64,000 nucleotides of DNA from Sphingorhabdus sp. M41. Its GTDB lineage: Bacteria > Pseudomonadota > Alphaproteobacteria > Sphingomonadales > Sphingomonadaceae. The DNA is taken from assembly GCF_001586275.1 (NCBI RefSeq), contig NZ_CP014545.1:186001-250000 (forward strand), read 5' to 3'. The notes beneath the pieces are model-generated. The model was not told the origin of the DNA and ran no database searches. It saw only the letters and a program-made list of their open reading frames with translations. Shown here in pieces: positions 17,230-24,540 of this stretch (position 1 is its first letter; each line of letters begins with the position of its first letter). Both the position numbers and the translations under genes were made by a program.

Positions 17230-18558
17230 TTACAGTCGGTTCGCGCGAGCCAGTGCACCGAAATGATAGGCGCTTGGCCGGGGCGTCCGTTTGAACGTCT
17301 CGCGGTCAACGGCTGCCAGTCCAAAAGTGTGGCCATAGCCCGATGTCCATTCGAAATTATCGAGCAAGGACCAGTAGAGATAGCTGCGGACAGCGATCCC
17401 TTCGTCGATACAGGCCCGGACACCATCGAGCGCCTGATCAATAAAGGCAATGCGGCGCTTGTCATCATTCACGGCCACGCCGCTTTCGGTTACGTAGATC
17501 GGCTTGCCGATGGTTCGATGCGCCCAGCGGATCGTGTTCGCCAGCGCCTGGGGGTAGAATTCATAGCCCGACATCGTCAGTTCGGCGTCCGGCGGCGGCG
17601 CGACCATGCCCTTCTCGTCGAAAACCATGCGGGTATAGCACTGCACCCCGAAGAAATCGGAGTGGCTGCGGGCCACATCGACCCAGTCGCCATAGAGCTT
17701 CCGCTCATAATGCGCGACCAGCGAAGGTGATCCTGCGGACTGAATCTCTTGGGTTGTCAACGTTATCCCAACCGGAAGATCCGGTCTTGCCGACTTGATT
17801 TCGTCATAGGCCAGTCGATGCGCCTGCTGCAGGATCGGAGTTGAAATTGCCGGATCGGAATAGGCCAAGCGCGAAAAGCGCGGCGAACCGGTGGCGCGAA
17901 CCGCAGCCTGGTTGACCGCGCGGATCTGCTTTCGGGCTTCATCCGACTGTGGGTATAGCGCCACCAGCAATCCGATATTGGCTTCGTTGAACGTAGTCAC
18001 AAGATGCATCAGCCCGCCGAGTCTTTCGGCGACAGTGCGGCAGAAGCGGGCAAACAACTGCGGCGCATCTTGTACCTCAAAGCCGCCGCGGGCAGCAAAC
18101 CAGAGCGGGGTGGTGAAATGATTCAAGGTCACAATCGGCCGCAGCCCGCGAGCGCGGCATGATTCGAGCACGCGCTTGTAATGATCAAGAGCCGCATTGG
18201 AAAAACAGCCTTCGCTGGGTTCGATCCGTGCCCATTCGACGCCCAGACGGTAGCAGTTCAAACCCAATTGCTGGGCGAGTGCGAAGTCTTCATCATAACG
18301 ATGATAGCTATCGCACGCATCACCCGAACGGTCCTTGAACAAGGTCGGCTCAAGATTTTCCGCCAGCCAGGCATCGCTGTTGACATTGTTGCCCTCGCTT
18401 TGATGGGCAGAGATTGCCGCACCCCACAAAAAGCCCGGAGGCGCACGTCGGCGAACCTTCACCGATGCCGTATTTGCCAGAAGCGTCGGAGCGGCCGCTG
18501 TGCCTGCCGCTACCTGCATCAACTCGCGCCGCCCGATCTCGAAGTCCTGATCCGCCAT
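17230..18558 (-). CDS. Tat-exported glycoside hydrolase family 1 (beta-glycosidase)
   Basis: A 442-residue GH1 enzyme. Retaining-mechanism residues are Glu192 in TFNEAN (acid/base) and Glu358 in YVTESG (nucleophile); FLWGAAISAHQSEG at the N-terminus and WSLLDNFEWTSGYG near the end are typical. The start at 18558 follows AAGGAAGGGG and reveals a Tat-like signal (Arg10-Arg11, then ELMQVAAGTAAAPTLLA), unusual because most GH1 enzymes are cytoplasmic. It lies 13 bases downstream of the MFS transporter gene and forms an operon with it. It probably removes a beta-linked sugar from the imported or extracellular compound. Confidence 0.9.
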   Translation of the reverse strand: MADQDFEIGRRELMQVAAGTAAAPTLLANTASVKVRRRAPPGFLWGAAISAHQSEGNNVNSDAWLAENLEPTLFKDRSGDACDSYHRYDEDFALAQQLGLNCYRLGVEWARIEPSEGCFSNAALDHYKRVLESCRARGLRPIVTLNHFTTPLWFAARGGFEVQDAPQLFARFCRTVAERLGGLMHLVTTFNEANIGLLVALYPQSDEARKQIRAVNQAAVRATGSPRFSRLAYSDPAISTPILQQAHRLAYDEIKSARPDLPVGITLTTQEIQSAGSPSLVAHYERKLYGDWVDVARSHSDFFGVQCYTRMVFDEKGMVAPPPDAELTMSGYEFYPQALANTIRWAHRTIGKPIYVTESGVAVNDDKRRIAFIDQALDGVRACIDEGIAVRSYLYWSLLDNFEWTSGYGHTFGLAAVDRETFKRTPRPSAYHFGALARANRL

Positions 18559-18571
18559 CACCCCTTCCTTT

Positions 18572-20239
18572 CTATGCTTCAATGTCGCGTTTATAGGTTT
18601 CCGGGAGAAACAATATTCCGACCACTGCGGTAATGCCGGCGATGACAATCGCGTACCACAGGCCCTGATAGATGCTGCCGGTCGCCGCAACCATCGCGAA
18701 GGCAACCGTCGGCATGAAGCCCCCGATCCAGCCGTTCCCGATATGATAGGGCAGCGATAGGGACGAATAGCGGATACGTGCGGGAAACAGTTCGACCAGC
18801 AACGCTGCCAGCGGCCCGTAGACCATCGTTCCCAAGGTTCCGAGCATGCAGAGGATCACGATCACCCTGAACTGGTCAATCTGGTCCGGGTCTGCGTCGG
18901 TGGGATAGCCTGCGGCTACCAACGCCCGCTGCACATCAGCTCCGAAAGCGGCAACGGCGCTATTCTTGGTGTCGCCTGAGACAAGCGCAGGGTCGGGAGC
19001 AATGATGCTCCGATCACCGATCCGGATCGACGCTATGCTGCCGATCGGCGCATCGATATTTTCATAATTTATCCCGCTCTTCGCGAGATAGGATTTTGCA
19101 ATGTCGCAGCTCGTTGTGTCGAAGGTGTTGCCACCGATAGGATCGAATTGAAACGAACATTCGGAGCCATGGGCCACGATGCTAACGGGTGCGCGTTCGA
19201 TAGCAGCCGCCATTGCCGGGTTCGCGGCATTGACCAGCGCACTGTAAAGCGGGAAATAGGCAAAAACGGCAATAACACATGCGGTCATCATGATCGGCTT
19301 GCGGCCGATCTTGTCGCTGAGCCAGCCCCAGAAAACATAGAGAGGAATCGTGATGGTGAGCGCAGTGGCGACCAGGAAGTTCGCGGTAGCACCATCGACC
19401 TTGGCGATTTTCTCAAGAAAGAAAAGCGGATAGAGATGGCCCGAGAAGCCGATGACCGCTTGTCCCGCAACCGCGCCGAAAAGCGCGATCAAAACGATCT
19501 TCAGGTTTTTCCATTTGCCAAAAGCTTCCCTGAGCGGTGCTTTGGATGTTGCGCCATGCGCTTTCATCCTCTGGAATACAGGGCTTTCGTTGAGCTGAAG
19601 GCGGATCCAGAGCGCGACCAGCAGCAGGACGATCGAGAAAAGAAACGGCAGGCGCCAACCCCAGGACAGGAAGTCATCGGCATCCAAGCTGGTCCGCAAC
19701 CCGACCACGAACATGGAAGCCAGAATAAGACCGAGCATCGCTGTTGTCTGGATGAAGCCGGTGTAAAAACCGCGTTTCCCGTTCGGTGCATGTTCGGCGA
19801 TATAGACCGCCGCACCGCCATATTCGCCACCGATCGCAAGGCCCTGCAACAATCGCAGCGCCATCAGGATAATCGGTGCCGCAATGCCGATTTGGTCATA
19901 GCTTGGCAGCAAGCCGACTGCGAAGGTCGACATACCCATGATCGCCATGGTGACGAGAAAGGTTTTCTTGCGTCCCACGATATCGCCGACCCGCCCGAAT
20001 ACCAGCGCGCCAAACGGCCGTACCGCAAAGCCCGCAGCAAAGGCCATCAGCGCGAGGATGAAGCCTGTGGTTTCGTTGACCCCCGAAAAAAACTTCGCCG
20101 AAATGACGCTGGCAAGCAGGCCGTAGAGGTAAAAATCATACCATTCAAACACCGTCCCCAGCGACGAAGCGGTGATGACGAGCTTTTCATTCTGTTTCTT
20201 GCCCACGCCGTCTGGCAAAGCTTCCGTGTCGGTAGCCAT
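18572..20239 (-). CDS. MFS transporter, metabolite:H+ symporter type
   Basis: A 555-residue major-facilitator protein of the MHS (ShiA/KgtP/ProP-like) group. It has FEWYDFYLYG in the first membrane segment, the loop motif GRVGDIVGRKKT between helices 2 and 3, and a second copy (GWLSDKIGRKP) in the C-terminal half. A roughly 100-residue hydrophilic insert with two cysteines (CSFQF and TSCD) sits in the C-terminal half, probably periplasmic. The ATG at 20239 is preceded by GGGAG and AAGGA. It is cotranscribed with the GH1 gene and probably imports a carboxylate released from the substrate. Confidence 0.9.
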   Translation of the reverse strand: MATDTEALPDGVGKKQNEKLVITASSLGTVFEWYDFYLYGLLASVISAKFFSGVNETTGFILALMAFAAGFAVRPFGALVFGRVGDIVGRKKTFLVTMAIMGMSTFAVGLLPSYDQIGIAAPIILMALRLLQGLAIGGEYGGAAVYIAEHAPNGKRGFYTGFIQTTAMLGLILASMFVVGLRTSLDADDFLSWGWRLPFLFSIVLLLVALWIRLQLNESPVFQRMKAHGATSKAPLREAFGKWKNLKIVLIALFGAVAGQAVIGFSGHLYPLFFLEKIAKVDGATANFLVATALTITIPLYVFWGWLSDKIGRKPIMMTACVIAVFAYFPLYSALVNAANPAMAAAIERAPVSIVAHGSECSFQFDPIGGNTFDTTSCDIAKSYLAKSGINYENIDAPIGSIASIRIGDRSIIAPDPALVSGDTKNSAVAAFGADVQRALVAAGYPTDADPDQIDQFRVIVILCMLGTLGTMVYGPLAALLVELFPARIRYSSLSLPYHIGNGWIGGFMPTVAFAMVAATGSIYQGLWYAIVIAGITAVVGILFLPETYKRDIEA

Positions 20240-20305
20240 ATTCCTTCTCCCATTTATCCCGGCAGCGGCGGCGGACTTCGGCCAGCTCGCTACTGCCGGG
20301 GAATA

Positions 20306-20458
20306 TCAATGCCCGGCAGTGATCGCCGGATCGACCTGTTCGATGCTCATCATTTCGCGGTTTGCTGCGGGAGCATTGTGCTGCCCTCCGAAACCGCATG
20401 CGTCAGACAATGCCCGCATCAAGCTGTTCGACCGTCCCTTCAAATATGCCTTCATCAT
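20306..20458 (-). CDS. possible small ORF between operator site 2 and the MFS gene
   Basis: A 50-codon frame starting ATG-ATG 18 bases downstream of operator site 2 and ending before the MFS start. It contains DACGFGGQHNA, which recalls the C-terminal GFGG loop of beta-ketoacyl synthases, but no other part of that fold is present. No Shine-Dalgarno sequence precedes it. It may be a remnant, a leader peptide or chance. The rest of the 313-base gap (20240-20552) holds only operator site 2 and the MFS SD. Confidence 0.2.
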   Translation of the reverse strand: MMKAYLKGRSNSLMRALSDACGFGGQHNAPAANREMMSIEQVDPAITAGH

Positions 20459-20476
20459 AGATCTTGTACTTTCAAT

Positions 20477-20496
20477 AACTCACGTGTGAGTGAATA
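20477..20496. promoter_or_regulatory. candidate TetR operator, site 2
   Basis: AACTCAC-N6-GTGAATA, differing from site 1 only in the first base of the left arm, with the same spacing. Inside it, CTCAC-GT-GTGAG is a perfect 5-bp dyad. It lies 238 bases upstream of the MFS gene and immediately downstream of the tetR stop, so it would control the MFS-GH1 operon. Confidence 0.55.
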
Positions 20497-20552
20497 AGAA
20501 GTTCATCTTGAAACTGGAACTGATCTTGTTTCTAGTCTCAGCTACCAGCCCG

Positions 20553-21272
20553 TTAACGCTGCTCGCAAATTTCCTTGAAGCCCGCCGCCATGAATCGGGC
20601 CATACGTTGTTTGACCGCAGAATAATCTTCCGACTGGCAAAGGCCGTGCGACAATTTGTCGATACGGCCCGTTCGCGCCAGCGTCAGCATCAGCGCGCCG
20701 GTTACGAAATGATAGCCCCAGAAAATATCTTCTTCAGCGGCGTCCGGCAGGGCTTTTTTCAGAATATCGATCAGGCGCAGCACGACCGGGTCGAAATATT
20801 TATCCATATATTCAGCGCCATCGGGACTATTCGATGCTTGCGCGCCGAATGCGCCGTAATTCTTCCAGCCTTCACCGCCATGGATATAGAGGTCGAGGTC
20901 GGTGTCGAGAAAGGCGTGGAGCGCGCCTTCCACGGTCGGGTTTTCCCCGGCAGCGCGGTCATAATCATCAAGCGCCTGCATCCGTTTCTCGATTGTAACC
21001 ACAGCACGCCGGGCAAACACGGCGTCGAACAGCGTCTGCTTGTCGTCGAAATAATAGTTGAGCAAAGTGTGATGGACGCCGACCTGTTTGGCCACATCCT
21101 TCAGTGTCACACCATAAAAGCCGTGCTTGGAAAAAAGGAGTTCGGCAATATCGAGTATCTGTTCCATCATCTCGGCCCGTTGTTCGGCCTTGGAAACTTT
21201 CTTCACACTGGTTTTTGCTGTCGATGCCAAACTCATTTCCTTCTGCACTATATCCGTCGCGACCGGGATCAC
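20553..21272 (-). CDS. TetR-family transcriptional regulator
   Basis: A TetR repressor of up to 239 residues. The N-terminal helix-turn-helix reads GFYGVTLKDVAKQVGVHHTLLNYYFDDK; the remainder is the variable ligand-binding domain. The start is uncertain: GTG at 21272 lies within a 13-bp tandem repeat, while the ATG at 21236 has AAGGA only 1 base away. It is the last gene of the TonB receptor-esterase-ligase operon, so operator site 3 would make it autoregulated. It is the obvious candidate to bind sites 1-3. The inducer is probably the imported compound or its CoA ester (inference). Confidence 0.88.
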   Translation of the reverse strand: MIPVATDIVQKEMSLASTAKTSVKKVSKAEQRAEMMEQILDIAELLFSKHGFYGVTLKDVAKQVGVHHTLLNYYFDDKQTLFDAVFARRAVVTIEKRMQALDDYDRAAGENPTVEGALHAFLDTDLDLYIHGGEGWKNYGAFGAQASNSPDGAEYMDKYFDPVVLRLIDILKKALPDAAEEDIFWGYHFVTGALMLTLARTGRIDKLSHGLCQSEDYSAVKQRMARFMAAGFKEICEQR

Positions 21273-21290
21273 CCTACGGGATCACCCTAC
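21265..21290. repeat. 13-bp perfect tandem duplication
   Basis: GGGATCACCCTAC occurs twice head to tail (21265-21277 and 21278-21290). The ligase stop codon lies in one copy and the possible GTG start of tetR in the other, so the duplication sets the distance between the two genes. Confidence 0.9.
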
Positions 21291-22879
21291 ACGTGTCCGT
21301 AATCTGCCCGCAATTGTATTTTATTGATCTTTCCGGTGGCCGCGAGCGGCATCCCGTCCAGACGGATGATTGCATCAGGAATCCACCAGGACGCGACATT
21401 CTCGTGCAGCGGCGCGAGCAATTCTTCGTCGCTGATCGAATTATCGCAGGTTTCGACCAGCAGAATCGGCCGTTCGCCCCATTTGGGGTCGCTCCGGCCT
21501 ATCACCGCGGCAAGCGACACCTGGGGCAGGGCACCGACCAGTGATTCAATTTCAGCAGGGTTGATCCATTCACCGCCCGATTTGATCAGGTCCTTGGCGC
21601 GACCGGTGATCATCAGATTGCCGTCAACGTCAATGCGCGCGAGGTCACCGGTGTCGAACCAGCCCTCCGCGTCGGTCGCGGGCTTGTCATCGCCGAAATA
21701 GCGTTTGACGACACTCGGTCCGCGCACGCGCAGATGGCCCTCTGGTCCGCGTTGCTCGTCAAGCGGGTGCCCCTCGCTGTCGGTGAGGAGCAGGTCAATG
21801 CCGATAGCAGGCCGTCCCGAAAGGGCCGCCAGCCGCCCCGAATCTCCCGCTACTGCAGCGGTGCCGAGCGGCGACAGTTCGGTCATGCCCCAGCTGGTCT
21901 GCACCTCGACACCGAGCCGCTGCTCGATCCGTTCCATCAGCGCCGGTGGCATCGAAGCGCCTCCCACAAGTATCCGTTCGAGCGATGGTACATCACCGCC
22001 CTCGGTCTCGAGATGTTCGACCAGGCCGAGCCACACGGTCGGTACGCCGACGCCCAGAGTGACGCCTTCGGACCGGATCAGAGCGGCCAGATGCGCTCCA
22101 GTGCTATTGCTGCCGGGTAACACAAGCTTGCCGCCAACCGCGGGGACCGCGAACGGCAGGCCCCAGGCGTTGGCATGGAACATGGGAACGACCGCAAGCA
22201 CCGCATCATTCGCGCGAACCCCCATCACGTCGGCCTGAAGCTGCCGCATCGTATGCAGATAACAACCGCGGTGGGTATAGGTAACTCCCTTGGGTGCGCC
22301 GGTTGTACCCGAAGTGAAGCAAAGTCCGGAGGGTGTGTTTTCGTTGAACTGTCCCCATTCGATGTCCGGCGATGATGCCTCAGCCATTGCTGTTGCCAGC
22401 ACGCCGACATTGATCGAATCATCCGCTGCTTCGATCGTCGCTCCATCATCGTCGAGCAGCAATATCTGTTCTATGGCGCCACCCTCCGCAGCAGTCGCCC
22501 GGGCAAGCGGCAGCAGATCCCGGCTGGCCAGCAGCAGGCGCGCTCCGGACTGCGCCAGCATGGCTCCGAGACTCTTGGCGGTGAGTCGCGGGTTCAGCGT
22601 ATGACACACCGCACCCATGCCGATTATCCCGTACCAGCTTTCAAAATGCCCCTGACTGTTCCAGGCGAGCGTCGCGACATGGTCGCCCTTGCCCACGCCC
22701 AGCCGATGCAACGCACCCGATACGGCGCGCGCGCGATCATGGATAGCGGCATAGCTGATCCGTTCGACAGTACCGTCCGGCGCTGCTGAAACCACCTCGG
22801 CGAGGGGGTGCCATTTTGCAGCGTGGGAAAGAAACTTGTCGAGTGTCAGTGCATAGCCTTGCATTGAACCGTCGATCAT
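21287..22879 (-). CDS. AMP-dependent acyl-CoA synthetase/ligase
   Basis: A 530-residue ANL-superfamily enzyme that activates a carboxylic acid to its CoA thioester through an acyl-adenylate. Core motifs are the P-loop SGTTGAPKGVTYTHRG, SWGMTELSP, the DTGDLARI hinge region, GRAKDLIKSGGEWI, and the terminal catalytic Lys in TGKINKIQLR. The start at 22879 follows GAGGGG (5 bases) and overlaps the esterase stop by ATGA. In context it probably activates the acid released by the esterases. Medium-chain, aryl and terpenoid acids are all possible. Confidence 0.93.
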   Translation of the reverse strand: MIDGSMQGYALTLDKFLSHAAKWHPLAEVVSAAPDGTVERISYAAIHDRARAVSGALHRLGVGKGDHVATLAWNSQGHFESWYGIIGMGAVCHTLNPRLTAKSLGAMLAQSGARLLLASRDLLPLARATAAEGGAIEQILLLDDDGATIEAADDSINVGVLATAMAEASSPDIEWGQFNENTPSGLCFTSGTTGAPKGVTYTHRGCYLHTMRQLQADVMGVRANDAVLAVVPMFHANAWGLPFAVPAVGGKLVLPGSNSTGAHLAALIRSEGVTLGVGVPTVWLGLVEHLETEGGDVPSLERILVGGASMPPALMERIEQRLGVEVQTSWGMTELSPLGTAAVAGDSGRLAALSGRPAIGIDLLLTDSEGHPLDEQRGPEGHLRVRGPSVVKRYFGDDKPATDAEGWFDTGDLARIDVDGNLMITGRAKDLIKSGGEWINPAEIESLVGALPQVSLAAVIGRSDPKWGERPILLVETCDNSISDEELLAPLHENVASWWIPDAIIRLDGMPLAATGKINKIQLRADYGHV

Positions 22880-24540
22880 TGGCACCCCTCGGCTTTGGGT
22901 GGTAGTGGTGGCGAAATGACGCCGATGTTCCAGTTCCATGCGGTATCACCCGCAGCGCGCCGGCGGCACACGACCGCTTCGTGCAGCGCTGCTGTTCCGG
23001 GGAAAAGATTATGACCCAGACGCGGCTTGTCGGCAAAATGCATGAACGCCTTGTTCTGGGAATAGGACAGCCAGTCCGGCTGGCCCTTGGCTCGTGGTTG
23101 CCCGCTTCGGGCGAAGCTTGCCCAATAATCACCCATCGCGGCGATCAACTTGCGCTCTGACAATTTGTTCGGGATTTTCGGCCATAGGGGCGGTGTCTTG
23201 CCGGCAGTATCGAATACGAAAGGCAGTTCTGCAGCATGGAAGGCATGCAAATCCCATTCCTGGGTTGCCGGGTAGCCATGGTCGAAAAGATAGAGATAGG
23301 CGGGTATGCCGAGCGCCGCCTGATTTGATACCAGCCGCTCGGACGTCCAGCCGTACATGGCATCGCGCGTCGCGGCGAGCATGCTTTCTTCCTTGTTCTT
23401 GGCAGGGTAGCGGGACAGGTAAGCGTCCGCGAACTCGCCGTAATTGGTCCGGATAGCCGCTTCATATGCGGCGGCATTATCAGGTGCCTTGGGCAGCAGG
23501 AAACGCAGGGACCGGATTTCGCCCGCATTGAAGCCGGCGAGTATTGGCACCGGTGCCTGTTCGTTGCGGTCGAAAGTCTCAACCAGCTGGCGCGGCACGG
23601 TCTTGCCATCGATGACAGGGAAAGGGAAATATCCGGCCGCAGGTGCCTTTTCGGCAATCTCTTCTGCGGGCATTGCCCGGAGTGCGACAAGATCGTCAGT
23701 ACCCAGCTTGGTCGTCAAGTCTATGCCCTGCTCTTCGGCTGGTACCATGCCATTGCGTTTTTCGCGCAGCGCTGGTGCCGAGACCATATAGGCGCTCTGG
23801 GCGATCGCCTTGTCGAACAGCCCGCGCGCGTCCGGCGCCGCCATCAGATACATGACGCTGAGCGCGCCCGCAGACTCGCCCGCGATCGTCACATTGGCTG
23901 CATCGCCGCCGAACGCGCCAATGTTTTGCTTCACCCACTGGAGTGCCGCGATCTGGTCGAGCAGGCCATAATTACCCGATACGCCGTCTGACGATTCTGC
24001 GCTGAGCTCCGGGTGCGCGAGATAGCCGAGCGCCCCGAGACGGTAGTTGATCGACACGACGACCATGCCGCGAGCCGCAAGCGCGCTGCCGTCATAAAGC
24101 GGATCGCCGCCCGATCCCGTGGTCAGCGATCCACCATGTATCCAGACGAAGACCGGCGCGCGCGTGGCATTGTCCGGTGCCCAGATGTTGAGCGAGAGAC
24201 AATCCTCGCTCATCTCCGGCAGGTCCCATGCGTAGATGCTGGGTCCTCGCGGCTTTGGTTGCATGCATGCCGCACCAAATTTGGTGGCATCGCGTACGTC
24301 CTGCCAGTCAGCTGCCGGTTGGGGCGGCGTCCAGCGCAGCTTGCCAACCGGTGGTGCAGCATAAGGAATGCCCTTGAAGATGCGGACCCCTTTTTCCTCG
24401 CTTCCCTGCACCTTGCCTGCCGGCGCATCGACGACCGGACCATCGGCGGCTGCCGCCGGTACCGGGACCATGACCGCCAGCAGGAGAGCCAGATGGGTCA
24501 GGCCCCGGAACGTCGCATCTTTCATGTTACGATGCCCCAT
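22876..24540 (-). CDS. secreted type-B carboxylesterase (second paralogue)
   Basis: A 554-residue type-B carboxylesterase with a Sec signal peptide (hydrophobic THLALLLAVMVPVPAAAA). Ser223 in GESAG is the nucleophile; SEDCLSLNIW, IHGG, NAGEIR and FHAAELPF complete the family pattern. ATG at 24540 overlaps the TonB receptor stop as TGATG; an internal ATG at 24525 with a weak GGGG upstream is an alternative. It is a clear paralogue of the esterase at 14123-15763 and lies in one operon with the receptor, ligase and regulator, so it probably acts on the substrate recognised by the receptor. Confidence 0.92.
   Translation of the reverse strand: MGHRNMKDATFRGLTHLALLLAVMVPVPAAAADGPVVDAPAGKVQGSEEKGVRIFKGIPYAAPPVGKLRWTPPQPAADWQDVRDATKFGAACMQPKPRGPSIYAWDLPEMSEDCLSLNIWAPDNATRAPVFVWIHGGSLTTGSGGDPLYDGSALAARGMVVVSINYRLGALGYLAHPELSAESSDGVSGNYGLLDQIAALQWVKQNIGAFGGDAANVTIAGESAGALSVMYLMAAPDARGLFDKAIAQSAYMVSAPALREKRNGMVPAEEQGIDLTTKLGTDDLVALRAMPAEEIAEKAPAAGYFPFPVIDGKTVPRQLVETFDRNEQAPVPILAGFNAGEIRSLRFLLPKAPDNAAAYEAAIRTNYGEFADAYLSRYPAKNKEESMLAATRDAMYGWTSERLVSNQAALGIPAYLYLFDHGYPATQEWDLHAFHAAELPFVFDTAGKTPPLWPKIPNKLSERKLIAAMGDYWASFARSGQPRAKGQPDWLSYSQNKAFMHFADKPRLGHNLFPGTAALHEAVVCRRRAAGDTAWNWNIGVISPPLPPKAEGCQ

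Noticed and set aside
19148-20497. A 449-codon open frame on the + strand opposite the MFS gene
   Set aside because: It is highly charged with no hydrophobic or domain pattern, whereas the MFS gene opposite is complete.
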